NCBI RefSeq assembly: GCF_003063375.1
Contig: NZ_NERY01000001.1
Coordinates: forward strand, 992,001-1,056,000
From: Limnohabitans sp. MMS-10A-178
GTDB lineage: Bacteria > Pseudomonadota > Gammaproteobacteria > Burkholderiales > Burkholderiaceae_C
Length of the DNA: 64,000 bases
Direction of reading: 5' to 3'
Position 1 is the first letter of the stretch. Each line of letters starts with the position of its first letter. Positions 8,979 to 17,967 of this stretch are shown piece by piece. The translations under genes were made by a program, and so were the position numbers. The notes under the pieces were generated by a model. It was not told the origin of the DNA, searched no databases, and saw nothing but the letters and a program-made list of their open reading frames with translations.

Positions 8979-10868
8979 ATGATGGATGCCCTGCTAGATT
9001 GGATTCAGTCCCCAGCGCAGCTTAGAACCCTGTCACGTAGCAACTTGGCCCCTTTGGCCAACAGCTTGCGCGAGCGTTTGATTCAGTCGGTTTCGCAAAC
9101 GGGCGGTCACTTTAGTTCCAATTTGGGCACGGTGGAGCTCACGGTGGCTTTGCATTATGTTTTCAACACCCCAGAAGACCGATTGGTCTGGGATGTGGGC
9201 CATCAAACGTATCCCCACAAAATGTTGACGGGGCGCAACGACCAAATGGGCAGCATGCGCCAATTGGGCGGTTTGAGCGGTTTTCCCCGCCGCGAGGAAA
9301 GTGTTTACGACGCCTTTGGCACCGCGCACTCTTCAACCAGTATTTCTGCCGCTTTTGGCATGGCCATGGCGGCCCAACAAATGGGCAGTCAACGCAAGGC
9401 CGTGGCCATCATTGGCGATGGCGCTCTCACTGCGGGCATGGCCTATGAGGCCTTGAACAATGCAGGCGCCAGCAAATGCAACTTGCTGGTGATCTTGAAT
9501 GACAACGACATGTCTATCAGCCCCCCCGTGGGAGCCTTGAACCATTACTTGCATGAATTGATGAGCGGCAGGTTTTATGCCGATGCCAAAAAAATTGGCA
9601 AGCAAGTACTGAAAAATGCGCCCCCTTTGTATGCCTTGGCGCAAATGATTGAGCAGCAAACGCAAAGCTTCATTCAGCCCCAAACAATGTTTGAAAACTT
9701 GGGCTTTGAATACACAGGCCCTATCGATGGCCACAATTTGGATGACTTGGTTGACACTCTGCAAAGTTTGTACAACAAACCTGGCCCGCAGTTTTTGCAT
9801 GTGGTGACGCGCAAAGGCAAGGGCTATGCAAAGGCCGAAGCCGATCCTGTGGCCTATCACGGCCCGAGCAAATTTGATCCAGCTGTCGGCATTGTCAGCG
9901 TTGCTTCATCTACGCCTCCCAAGCCCACATTCACGCAGGTATTTGGCCAATGGCTGTGCGACATGGCTGCAAAAGACCAGCGCTTGGTGGGCATCACGCC
10001 GGCCATGCGCGAAGGCTCGGGCATGGTGAGTTTCAGCCAGCAGTATCCAAATCGATATCACGATGTGGGCATTGCAGAACAACATGCCGTGACCTTTGCT
10101 GCCGGCATGGCCTGCGAAGGTTTGAAGCCTGTGGTGGCCATCTATTCCACTTTCTTGCAGCGAGCCTACGACCAATTGATTCACGATGTGGCACTGCAAA
10201 ACTTGCCAGTGGTGTTTGCACTAGATCGTGCTGGCATTGTGGGCGCTGATGGCCCGACGCATGCAGGCATGTACGACATTGCTTTTACACGTTGCATTCC
10301 CAACATGAGCATTGCCTGCCCTGCAGACGAGGCGGAATGCCGTCAATTGCTCAGCACGGCCTACGCACAAGACCACGCTGTCACAGTGAGATATCCAAGA
10401 GGTGCAGGTGTGGGTGCACCAGTGGGCACTGATTTGGATGTTTTGCCTTTTGGCAAAGCAGAAGTGCGGCGCGAAGGCCAAGGCATTGCCTTGCTTGCGT
10501 TTGGCCCCTTGCTTTACGAGGCCCTCAAAGTGGCTGAGTCCCTCAATGCCACTGTTGTGAACATGCGCTGGGCCAAGCCCTTGGATATTGAAACTTTAAA
10601 ACAAATTGCGCTTTCACATGACCGTCTGGTCACGCTGGAAGATGCAACACGCAAGGGCGGTGCAGGCGCGGCAGTGTTAGAGGCCTTGCAAGACCTGGGC
10701 ATTGTCATGCCTGTGTTGGTGGTGGGCTTTGAAGACGAATTCACAGAGCATGGTGATCCACAAAAATTGATGCAGCAATACGGCCTCACAGCGCCAGGCA
10801 TTCAAAAACGCATCGAAACATGCTGGCCTGATTTGAAGGTCGCCCCTATTTTGAGAGCGGTGGGCTAA
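8979..10868 (+). CDS. dxs: 1-deoxy-D-xylulose-5-phosphate synthase (Dxs)
   Basis: 629 residues, thiamine-diphosphate enzyme that condenses pyruvate and glyceraldehyde-3-phosphate, the first step of the MEP isoprenoid pathway. Visible motifs: thiamine-binding [31 protein letters not shown], and the transketolase central domain with [18 protein letters not shown] and [15 protein letters not shown]. Two ATGs are adjacent (8979 and 8982); GAAGG lies 3 and 6 bases upstream respectively, so the second may be used. Lying next to bchI and directly abutting hemA, it probably supplies prenyl precursor for the pigments. Whether the genome has another dxs cannot be seen here. Confidence 0.95.
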   Translation: MMDALLDWIQSPAQLRTLSRSNLAPLANSLRERLIQSVSQTGGHFSSNLGTVELTVALHYVFNTPEDRLVWDVGHQTYPHKMLTGRNDQMGSMRQLGGLSGFPRREESVYDAFGTAHSSTSISAAFGMAMAAQQMGSQRKAVAIIGDGALTAGMAYEALNNAGASKCNLLVILNDNDMSISPPVGALNHYLHELMSGRFYADAKKIGKQVLKNAPPLYALAQMIEQQTQSFIQPQTMFENLGFEYTGPIDGHNLDDLVDTLQSLYNKPGPQFLHVVTRKGKGYAKAEADPVAYHGPSKFDPAVGIVSVASSTPPKPTFTQVFGQWLCDMAAKDQRLVGITPAMREGSGMVSFSQQYPNRYHDVGIAEQHAVTFAAGMACEGLKPVVAIYSTFLQRAYDQLIHDVALQNLPVVFALDRAGIVGADGPTHAGMYDIAFTRCIPNMSIACPADEAECRQLLSTAYAQDHAVTVRYPRGAGVGAPVGTDLDVLPFGKAEVRREGQGIALLAFGPLLYEALKVAESLNATVVNMRWAKPLDIETLKQIALSHDRLVTLEDATRKGGAGAAVLEALQDLGIVMPVLVVGFEDEFTEHGDPQKLMQQYGLTAPGIQKRIETCWPDLKVAPILRAVG

Positions 10869-12122
10869 ATGGCTGTTTGGACCTTAGGGCTGAATCACAA
10901 AACCGCACCCATTGACTTGCGTGAACGCTTTGCGTTTGCGTCAGAAAAATTGGATCAGTCCCTGAGAGGTTTGCGACAAAGCTTTGCCACCCACAAAGAA
11001 GTGGCCATTTTGTCTACTTGCAATAGAACCGAAATATATTGCGCGGGTGATGAAGTTCAAATACCGCAAACTTTGAAGTGGTTGGCCGACGCTGGCAACA
11101 CACAAGTCAACGTCTTGGCCTCGCACACCTATCGCTTTGAGGGCGATGCTTCTGCGCGGCATGCATTTCGAGTTGCCAGTGGCCTAGATTCAATGGTGTT
11201 GGGCGAATCGCAAATTTTGGGTCAATTGAAAGAGGCGGTGCGCGTGGCCAGCGATTCAGGTGCCTTGGGTACCACGCTCAATCAGTTGTTTCAGCGCTCT
11301 TTCGCAGTGGCCAAAGAAGTCAGAAGCACCACAGAAATTGGGGCTCACTCCATCAGCATGGCAGCTGCTGCCGTGCGATTGTCTGGCCGTATTTTTGAGA
11401 ACATCAAAGAAACCAATGTCTTGTTTGTAGGCGCAGGTGAAATGATTGAGCTGTGCGTGGCGCACTTTGCTGCCAAGTCGCCCAAATCGATCACGATTGC
11501 CAACCGTTCTGCCGATCGTGCCGATTTGTTGGCCCAATCGCATGGCGGTTTAAGCATTTCCTTGGCAGATTTACCCAAGCGACTGCACGAATTTGACATC
11601 GTCATCAGTTGCACAGCCAGTACCTTGCCCTTGATTGGCTTGGGAGCCGTGAAAAGTGCTTTGCGCAAGCGGAAAAGCAAGCCCATGTTCATGGTCGATT
11701 TGGCGGTGCCTCGCGACATTGAACCTGAAGTCAAAGACCTTCGCGATGTTTATCTTTACACCGTTGACGACCTCACAGAAGTCATCAACAGCGGACAAGT
11801 GCACAGGCAAGCTGCCGTGGTCAATGCCGAGGTGATCATTGACGATGGCGTGCAAAAATTCATGGCTTGGCTGGCGCATCGCAACCAAGTGCCGCTCATT
11901 CAAGAGCTGAATTATCAAGCCGACGCATGGCGTCAAGCAGAAGTCATGCGAGCACGCAAATTGATAGACAAAGGTCAAAGCATTGAAAGCGTTTTAGAGT
12001 CGCTTTCAATGGGCATGATGAAGAAAATGTTGAACGGCCCCTTGCGTGAATTGAATCATGCGGAGGAGCCGCAAAGGGTTAAGGCCCGTGAGGCCGTTAA
12101 GCAAATGTTTTTGAAGGTCTAG
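10869..12122 (+). CDS. hemA: Glutamyl-tRNA reductase (HemA, C5 pathway)
   Basis: 417 residues. It reduces glutamyl-tRNA(Glu) to glutamate-1-semialdehyde, the first step of tetrapyrrole synthesis in bacteria using the C5 route. The catalytic cysteine is in STCNRTEIY (C51). The substrate/NADPH region has GLDSMVLGESQILGQ and FVGAGEMIELC, followed by MFMVDLAVPRDIEP and a C-terminal dimerisation helix. The ATG follows the dxs TAA with no gap, so translation is coupled. Lying in the pigment cluster, it is a candidate dedicated copy for bacteriochlorophyll demand; a second hemA elsewhere would be expected if so. Confidence 0.95.
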   Translation: MAVWTLGLNHKTAPIDLRERFAFASEKLDQSLRGLRQSFATHKEVAILSTCNRTEIYCAGDEVQIPQTLKWLADAGNTQVNVLASHTYRFEGDASARHAFRVASGLDSMVLGESQILGQLKEAVRVASDSGALGTTLNQLFQRSFAVAKEVRSTTEIGAHSISMAAAAVRLSGRIFENIKETNVLFVGAGEMIELCVAHFAAKSPKSITIANRSADRADLLAQSHGGLSISLADLPKRLHEFDIVISCTASTLPLIGLGAVKSALRKRKSKPMFMVDLAVPRDIEPEVKDLRDVYLYTVDDLTEVINSGQVHRQAAVVNAEVIIDDGVQKFMAWLAHRNQVPLIQELNYQADAWRQAEVMRARKLIDKGQSIESVLESLSMGMMKKMLNGPLRELNHAEEPQRVKAREAVKQMFLKV

Positions 12123-12198
12123 CGCCGCGCCTTGCGGTTTGACGAAACAAAAGCGAGTGATGTCAGCCTAGCAGTCGAGCTACTTTGGTAGTGTGGAC

Positions 12199-12477
12199 TC
12201 AGCTTATTCGCCCAATGGCGCAACTGACAAAAGACTTGGCGTTGGTAATGCCCGCTTCTAGCCCCGAAACAGAGCCTTTTTCAGGGTAGCCCATCGATTT
12301 GAGCTTGTCGATAACGAGTTGCTTGATGGACTCTTCCCCAGAAAAGCTCACCATTTGCTTCTCTTGATCGATGACCAGGTTGGTCACCTTGGCAACACTG
12401 TTGATGCCCTTCACGATGGAGTTTTCGCAGCCACCGCATTTGATGTTCTCTACTTCAACTTGGAAATTCTGAGTCAT
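12199..12477 (-). CDS. Heavy-metal-associated (HMA) domain protein
   Basis: 92 residues, ferredoxin-like HMA fold typical of copper chaperones and P-type ATPase N-domains. The metal site is CxxC in IKCGGCENS (C14 and C17). ATG 12477 has a strong AAGGAG 6 bases upstream. The C-terminal about 20 residues (ITNAKSFVSCAIG) extend beyond the minimal domain and include another cysteine. It stands alone on its strand and is divergent from the glutaredoxin gene. Copper or another soft metal is the likely ligand; the partner ATPase is not in the window. Confidence 0.8.
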   Translation of the reverse strand: MTQNFQVEVENIKCGGCENSIVKGINSVAKVTNLVIDQEKQMVSFSGEESIKQLVIDKLKSMGYPEKGSVSGLEAGITNAKSFVSCAIGRIS

Positions 12478-12557
12478 TTTGAGCTCCTTTGCAAAAGCCG
12501 CCAAGGCGATCGTCGGGCGGTATAGAGTCAGTATCTAACGAATCAAATGGTTATCAT

Positions 12558-12571
12558 ATGATTTAAATCAA
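12558..12571. promoter_or_regulatory. FNR/CRP-type palindrome
   Basis: ATGAT-TTAA-ATCAA differs by one base from the FNR consensus TTGAT-N4-ATCAA. It lies in the 202-base divergent region between the HMA gene and the glutaredoxin gene, 81 bases from the former and 109 from the latter. An anaerobic regulator is plausible next to a photosynthesis cluster, but a 14-base AT-rich palindrome can also occur by chance. Confidence 0.4.
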
Positions 12572-12679
12572 GGGTTGCGCTAGATCTAAATTGTAAGAAA
12601 AAAGACTCTTTTGATGAAAAGTGGCTTGCTCACTTAGAATTTAACAATAATCCCCAATTTGACATTCCTAGCCAAACAT

Positions 12680-12919
12680 ATGAGCCTCAAAATTGTTGTC
12701 TATTCCAAGTCGGCTTGCCCCCAATGCGAGTCAGCCAAAATGATTCTCAAGTCCAAATCTTTGGCCTACGAAGAAATCAAAATTGACGACGAAGCCGAGC
12801 GCATGGCCTTTTATGAAAAGTGTGGCCCTTCAGTGCGTCAAATGCCACAGATTTTCATCAATGACCAGCGGGTCGGAGGCCTCGCTGGTTTGCAGGCTGC
12901 TTTGGCTCAGTTAGGCTGA
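12680..12919 (+). CDS. Glutaredoxin
   Basis: 79 residues, thioredoxin-fold monothiol/dithiol exchange protein. The active site is CPQC (C13 and C16) in YSKSACPQCESAK. RQMPQIFINDQRVGG carries the cis-proline and glutathione-binding positions. The ATG at 12680 gives the normal glutaredoxin length; a TTG seven codons upstream is open but adds nothing conserved. No clear ribosome-binding site. It is 5 bases before the start of a membrane hydroxylase gene and is probably co-transcribed with it. Confidence 0.85.
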   Translation: MSLKIVVYSKSACPQCESAKMILKSKSLAYEEIKIDDEAERMAFYEKCGPSVRQMPQIFINDQRVGGLAGLQAALAQLG

Positions 12920-12924
12920 TCTCA

Positions 12925-13806
12925 ATGAACGTCACGCAAATCCAGGCCATTCTGATACTCAGCATGATTCTGGGATTTGCTGCCATGGAGTTCATTAGCC
13001 GACGCTATCAAAACACAGTGACGGCCACTGCCAACGACACCAAGATAGAACTGTTTATGTTCATCAGCTTGGTGGCTATTACACAGCCCTTGGCCATGCT
13101 CACCACAGCCAAATTGGGCACATGGCTGGCGCCAGAATACAAAGATGCGCTAGCCGACTGGCCTTGGTGGGCCATGGTGGGTATCTTGCTATTGTGCGAT
13201 GACCTCACGCAGTATTGGTGGCATCGCTTGTCGCACTCACCATTGCTGTGGCCACTGCACCGAGCGCATCACTCTGCGGCTTACATGAGCATTCGCATTA
13301 CCTATCGGAACAATTTCTTTTACTACCTCATGATGCCAGGCCTGTGGTTTGCTGGCATCTTGCTTTACATGGGTGTCAGCGGCATGGTGTATGCCTTGTA
13401 CATGGTAGTCAAACTGGGTGTCATCATGGGGGCACACTGCGCTTGGCGTTGGGACGAACCGCTTTACAAAATTCGAGCCTTGCGACCCTTGATGTGGGTT
13501 TTGGAGAGAACCATTTCAACACCTGCAACCCACTGGGCACATCATGCCATCACTCAAAAAGATGGCGTGGGTCATTACAAAGGCAACTTTGGCAACCTCT
13601 TGTTCATTTGGGACATCATTTTTGGCTCGGCCTACATCACGCGCAAGTACCCCAAGCAAGTGGGCCTGAAAGACGACCAGTTGTTTGGACAAGAACACTG
13701 GTATCACCAAATGTTCTTTCCATTGTTGCAGTCGAAGCGCGAATTTTCTGCCTTGAAGAAGGGCGGAAAAATTTACTCTGAAGATGAACCCTTAGCGAAG
13801 CACTGA
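12925..13806 (+). CDS. Fatty-acid hydroxylase / sterol desaturase superfamily membrane protein
   Basis: 293 residues, integral membrane di-iron enzyme family. Histidine boxes are visible as HRLSH, HRAHH and HWAHH, plus further histidines near the C-terminus (GQEHWYHQM). About four hydrophobic segments lie between residues 5 and 180. Members hydroxylate or desaturate lipids, carotenoids or sterols; which substrate applies here cannot be read from the sequence. The preceding glutaredoxin and the nearby carotenoid genes make a lipid or carotenoid substrate possible. Ends 25 bases from the convergent yghU. Confidence 0.75.
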   Translation: MNVTQIQAILILSMILGFAAMEFISRRYQNTVTATANDTKIELFMFISLVAITQPLAMLTTAKLGTWLAPEYKDALADWPWWAMVGILLLCDDLTQYWWHRLSHSPLLWPLHRAHHSAAYMSIRITYRNNFFYYLMMPGLWFAGILLYMGVSGMVYALYMVVKLGVIMGAHCAWRWDEPLYKIRALRPLMWVLERTISTPATHWAHHAITQKDGVGHYKGNFGNLLFIWDIIFGSAYITRKYPKQVGLKDDQLFGQEHWYHQMFFPLLQSKREFSALKKGGKIYSEDEPLAKH

Positions 13807-13831
13807 CGGCAGTGCTGCGCTTGTTCAAGCC

Positions 13832-14704
13832 TCAATCTTTTTTCTGAAGTTTGTCTTGCGTGCGCAATTCAAAGTCGCTGGCATCATGGCGTTCGTGCAA
13901 CTGCATGCTCAAGGGGCCCATGACCCGATTGACCATCCGACCGCGTTGTACAGCAGGGCGCGCTTCAATTTCATCGGCCCAGCGAATGACATGGGTGTAT
14001 TCGTGAACTTGTAAAAACTCGCCCGATTCATAGCGTTCGCCTTTGGCCAAGCTGCCATACCAAGGCCAAATGGCCATGTCCGCAATGGTGTAATCATCGC
14101 CGCACACATATCGGTTGTCTGCCAGCCTTTGATTCAAGACATCGAGCTCGCGCTTCACTTCCATAGCAAAGCGGTCGATGGCGTATTCAATTTTGGTGGG
14201 CGCATAAGCGTAGAAGTGTCCAAACCCACCTCCAAGGTAAGGCGCACTGCCCATTTGCCACATGAGCCAAGACATGCACTCGGTGCGTTTTGCAATGTCG
14301 GTGGGCAAAAAGGCTTTGAATTTTTCAGCCAAATAGAACAGGATGGATCCTGATTCGAATACACGTTGGGGTTGTGGCGTGCTGTAGTCCATCAAGGCCG
14401 GAATTTTGGAGTTGGGGTTGACGCCTACAAAGCCACTGCTAAATTGCATGCCTTCATTGATGCGAATGAGCCATGCGTCGTATTCGGCGCCTTGATGGCC
14501 CAATGCCAACAACTCTTCAAGCATGACTGTTACTTTGATGCCATTGGGTGTGCCCAAGGAATAAAGCTGAAGAGGGTGTTTGCCACGTGGCAGTTCTAGC
14601 TCGTGGGTTGGGCCAGCAACAGGTCGATTGATGTTGGCAAATCGACCGCCATTGGCTTTGGTCCAAGTCCAAACTTTGGGGGGAATGTAAGCAGTGTCTG
14701 ACAT
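13832..14704 (-). CDS. yghU: YghU-type glutathione S-transferase / disulfide-bond oxidoreductase
   Basis: 290 residues, nu-class glutathione transferase. The N-terminal YIPPKVWTW and FANINRPVAGPTHE, the thioredoxin-like domain with HPLQLYSLGTPNG and VNPNSKIPALMD, and the C-terminal helical domain with YTIADMAIWPW and QLHERHDASDFE match E. coli YghU closely. YghU binds two glutathiones and has disulfide reductase and peroxidase activity. Single gene; no operon partner seen. Confidence 0.92.
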   Translation of the reverse strand: MSDTAYIPPKVWTWTKANGGRFANINRPVAGPTHELELPRGKHPLQLYSLGTPNGIKVTVMLEELLALGHQGAEYDAWLIRINEGMQFSSGFVGVNPNSKIPALMDYSTPQPQRVFESGSILFYLAEKFKAFLPTDIAKRTECMSWLMWQMGSAPYLGGGFGHFYAYAPTKIEYAIDRFAMEVKRELDVLNQRLADNRYVCGDDYTIADMAIWPWYGSLAKGERYESGEFLQVHEYTHVIRWADEIEARPAVQRGRMVNRVMGPLSMQLHERHDASDFELRTQDKLQKKD

Positions 14705-14823
14705 GAAAGTACCTCTTGAATTAAGATAGCGAGCCTACACGAGATTAGGGCCGCTTTGAACATGGAAAATACGTTCAGAGCTGGAAATTGAATGGCAACA
14801 GGCCATCTATTGGCCTTCAAAAC

Positions 14824-14883
14824 GGCCTTAATTATGGCCTTACTAATGGCCTTACTAATGGCCTTAATAATGGCTTTCAAAGC
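14824..14883. repeat. 12-bp tandem repeat, about five units
   Basis: Units based on GGCCTTACTAAT begin at 14824, 14836, 14848 and 14860, two of them identical and the others with one to three changes; a degenerate fifth begins at 14872. The array spans the stop codon of the DUF4010 gene. On the minus strand the repeat could be read as an (AIxK)-like peptide, but that frame has no protein-like continuation. Probably a small replication-slippage array. Confidence 0.7.
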
Positions 14884-16103
14884 AGCATGCCCAGCACAGA
14901 TGCTGTGATGAACATTGTCAAAGACAGCCCTATTCTGGCGGCGTAAGCTTTACCGCCGCTAATGAGGCTCAGCACAGACTTGGCCACCACACTGGCAGCC
15001 AAGATGCCAATCACCCCCCATTTTGCAAGCGCTGACGCAGGATCTTGTGCGCCATTGAGCGTTGCGATGGCCACGGCTGCAGAATGAATTTCTGCAAAGC
15101 CAACCAAAATGGCAGACACAAAAGTGCCGGGTTGGCCAAACCACAAACCCATCCAAGTAGCAAGCAAGCTCACGCCGCTGATGCTGGCGGCAATGATGGC
15201 CACATGCTTGATTTGAAACGCACCTTCGGTAGCTGGTAAGGTAAAAAGTGCTGCAGATTCATCGCGCTTGAGCCAAGCGATGGATGTCAAGAAAAGCGCC
15301 AATCCGCCCAAACCCAAAGGCCAAGCCACAGCCATGAAAAGTGGCATGGAGCTGGTGGCCAACACCACTGAAAACAACACCAAGGAAGCCAGGGTGGACA
15401 AGAGAGAAGAAGCGCAAGCAATGGGCAGCATGACTGGCACTTCTTTCGCACGTCGGCCTAGGTCCATGATGACCTCCGTGGATGAAACAAAGCCGGAGAA
15501 AAAACTGGCAATGGGCAAGCCCCACTTGATGCCAGTGACGCGAACTGCCAAGTGACCCAGCATGCCTGCCGACATGATCACGACCACAATTTTCCAAACG
15601 TCAAAGGGCTTGAATGTGCCCCAAGGGTCAATGGCATCTTGCGGCATGATGGGCAGAATAATCAAGGCAGCTGCAAACAAAACCAATGCGTCTTCGAGTT
15701 CCTTTTCACTCAGCAATTCCTGGCTGAATTTGCGAAGTGGTTTTTTCAAAAACAGCAAGCCAGCCACCGCCACGCCCATGGCTGCCGCCAAATCGCTGGC
15801 CGATACTGCCAGGCCACCCAGCAATACAGTGAGGCCAAGCGAGACTTCGCCGGTCATGCCGGGGTCGTTGCGATAGGATTTGGCATAACCAATGGCAATT
15901 AGCACACCAATGAAAACAAGTGCAGCCAAGAAAATGGGGGTGCCAAAACTGATGGCCACAGCGCCAATGAGGGCTGCCAGCGTATGAGTGCGAACCCCGG
16001 CCATCAAGGTGCCATGCTGATGCAGTCTTTCTCGCACGATGCCGATCAAAAAACCAATGCAAAGTGCGGTGAAGATGCCCAGAGTCGATGGGTTGAGGTT
16101 CAT
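14877..16103 (-). CDS. MgtC/SapB-like DUF4010 membrane protein
   Basis: 408 residues with about 11-12 hydrophobic segments. The N-terminal about 130 residues resemble the MgtC/SapB domain (LCIGFLIGIVRERLHQ, AGVRTHTLAALIGA, GMTGEVSLGLTVLLGG). The rest matches the DUF4010 type (KWGLPIASFFSGFVSSTEV). The function of this family is not established; MgtC relatives are linked to Mg2+ limitation and acid adaptation. Single gene, no apparent operon. The 3' end carries a 12-bp tandem repeat. Confidence 0.75.
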   Translation of the reverse strand: MNLNPSTLGIFTALCIGFLIGIVRERLHQHGTLMAGVRTHTLAALIGAVAISFGTPIFLAALVFIGVLIAIGYAKSYRNDPGMTGEVSLGLTVLLGGLAVSASDLAAAMGVAVAGLLFLKKPLRKFSQELLSEKELEDALVLFAAALIILPIMPQDAIDPWGTFKPFDVWKIVVVIMSAGMLGHLAVRVTGIKWGLPIASFFSGFVSSTEVIMDLGRRAKEVPVMLPIACASSLLSTLASLVLFSVVLATSSMPLFMAVAWPLGLGGLALFLTSIAWLKRDESAALFTLPATEGAFQIKHVAIIAASISGVSLLATWMGLWFGQPGTFVSAILVGFAEIHSAAVAIATLNGAQDPASALAKWGVIGILAASVVAKSVLSLISGGKAYAARIGLSLTMFITASVLGMLL

Positions 16104-16236
16104 GCCCTCATCTTATGCCTTTAGCTGAAGGTGTAACCATCCATAGCAATGTGGTAGCTGCCAATACCTCGCAAAAAGGTCTTGGTGGTGGCCTCTAATC
16201 ATAAAAATCCGAAAGACACCCTAAAATCTCACCCGC

Positions 16237-17967
16237 ATGTCCAATCAAAAATCTCATTCAACTTCTGTGGTCGCTTTTGCCAGTGTCGAAGACATGAGCT
16301 TGAAAATCCGTCAAAAGAGCCAACTCAAAGGGCGGCAAGCAGATGATGTTTCACTGCTTGAAGTAAGTGCCTTGTTGCCAATGGAAGACAAAGTCTTGCA
16401 ACAACGCCCCGATTTGCTCATAGAACATCTTCACAAAATCAACGACAACTTCAGAGGCTTGCACGAGCGCCACTTGGTGGCATTGGCCAAAATCATGAAC
16501 ATGTCGATGGCTGAAGTTTATGAGGTGGCCACTTTCTATCACCACTTTGAAATTATTCGTGACGGTGAAGAGGCGCCTGTTTTCACTTTGCGTGTATGCG
16601 ATGGCCTCAGTTGTGACATGGCTGGCGCTTTGACACTGCTAGGGCAGCTCAAAGCATCGCTGGGTACCGGCAACATCAAAGTGGTTTCCGCGCCATGCGT
16701 GGGTCGATGTGAACAAGCGCCTGTGGCGGTGGTTCACCAGCATGAAATTGGGCATGCCACTTCAGAAAAAGTCATGCAAGCTGTGCAGTCGCAAAGCATT
16801 CAACCTGTGGCGCCCGACTACATCGACTTGGCGGCCTATGTGGCCGATGGCGGTTATGCCCTCTTGAGGGGCGTAGTTGAAGGCAAGCTCGACGCTGAAG
16901 CTGTTCTCAAAGCCATGGAAGATTCTGGTTTGCGAGGCTTGGGTGGCGCTGGATTTCCAGCTGGCCGCAAATGGCGCATTGTGCGTGAACAAGCTGCGCC
17001 TAGGCTCATGGCTGTCAACATTGACGAAGGCGAGCCCGGTACCTTCAAAGACAGAACATATTTGGAGCGCGACCCTCACCGCTTTTTAGAAGGCATGCTG
17101 GTGGCGGCCCATGTGGTGGGCATTGAGGCCATCTACATCTACCTGCGCGATGAATACCATGGCTGCCGTCAAGTTTTGAGCCGTGAACTTGAAAAGCTCC
17201 AGGCCAATCCGCCGGTGGGCTTGCCGCTTATTGAACTGCGCCGCGGCGCAGGTGCTTATATTTGTGGTGAAGAATCGGCCATGATTGAAAGCATCGAGGG
17301 CAAGCGGGGTGAACCGCGCATGCGACCGCCTTACATTGCGCAAGTGGGTTTGTTTGGCAGGCCCACGCTTGAACATAACTTTGAAACGCTTTATTGGGTG
17401 CGAGATATTGTGACAAAGGGACCCCAATGGTTCTCTGGCTTTGGTCGCCACAATCGGCAGGGTTTGCGAAGTTTTAGCGTGAGTGGTCGCGTGAAAAAAC
17501 CAGGCGTTAAATTGGCACCTGCAGGCATTACTGCGGCCGAGCTCATTGAAGAATATTGTGGCGGCATGCAAGACGGCCACACCTTTTATGCTTACTTGCC
17601 CGGCGGCGCGTCAGGCGGTATTTTGCCGGCATCTCTCGCACACATTCCGCTCGACTTCGACACTCTTCAACCCTATGGCTGTTTCATTGGATCGGCTGCT
17701 GTGATTGTGTTGGGTCATCAAGATTCAGCGCGCCATGCCGCACTCAACATAATGAAGTTTTTTGAGCACGAAAGCTGCGGGCAGTGCACACCGTGTCGTG
17801 TGGGAACGGCCAAAGCAGTGCAGTTGATGCAAGCACCAGTATGGGACCTTAGCACCTTAGAAGACTTGAACCAAGTGATGACTGATGCTTCTATTTGCGG
17901 CCTTGGTCAAGCAGCGCCTAACCCAGTGCGTTGTGTTCAAAAGTATTTTTCACAAGAGGTGATTTGA
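16237..17967 (+). CDS. fdsB: NAD-dependent formate dehydrogenase, fused NuoE/NuoF-type subunit (FdsG-FdsB)
   Basis: 576 residues. It passes electrons from the Mo subunit to NAD+. The N-terminal domain (about 20-195) is NuoE/FdsG-like with 2Fe-2S cysteines C121, C126, C154 and C158. The C-terminal domain (about 200-570) is NuoF/FdsB-like with the NADH/FMN motifs GLRGLGGAGFPAGRKW and NIDEGEPGTFKDR and a 4Fe-4S site (C514, C517, C520, C554). In Cupriavidus these are two proteins; here they are one chain. The stop overlaps nothing; fdsA starts at the next base. Confidence 0.92.
   Translation: MSNQKSHSTSVVAFASVEDMSLKIRQKSQLKGRQADDVSLLEVSALLPMEDKVLQQRPDLLIEHLHKINDNFRGLHERHLVALAKIMNMSMAEVYEVATFYHHFEIIRDGEEAPVFTLRVCDGLSCDMAGALTLLGQLKASLGTGNIKVVSAPCVGRCEQAPVAVVHQHEIGHATSEKVMQAVQSQSIQPVAPDYIDLAAYVADGGYALLRGVVEGKLDAEAVLKAMEDSGLRGLGGAGFPAGRKWRIVREQAAPRLMAVNIDEGEPGTFKDRTYLERDPHRFLEGMLVAAHVVGIEAIYIYLRDEYHGCRQVLSRELEKLQANPPVGLPLIELRRGAGAYICGEESAMIESIEGKRGEPRMRPPYIAQVGLFGRPTLEHNFETLYWVRDIVTKGPQWFSGFGRHNRQGLRSFSVSGRVKKPGVKLAPAGITAAELIEEYCGGMQDGHTFYAYLPGGASGGILPASLAHIPLDFDTLQPYGCFIGSAAVIVLGHQDSARHAALNIMKFFEHESCGQCTPCRVGTAKAVQLMQAPVWDLSTLEDLNQVMTDASICGLGQAAPNPVRCVQKYFSQEVI

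Noticed and set aside
14596..14880. Open frame with repeated Lys-Ala-Ile units beside yghU
   Set aside because: It is generated by the 12-bp repeat array and the yghU 5' end read in another frame; no protein-like continuation or ribosome-binding site.
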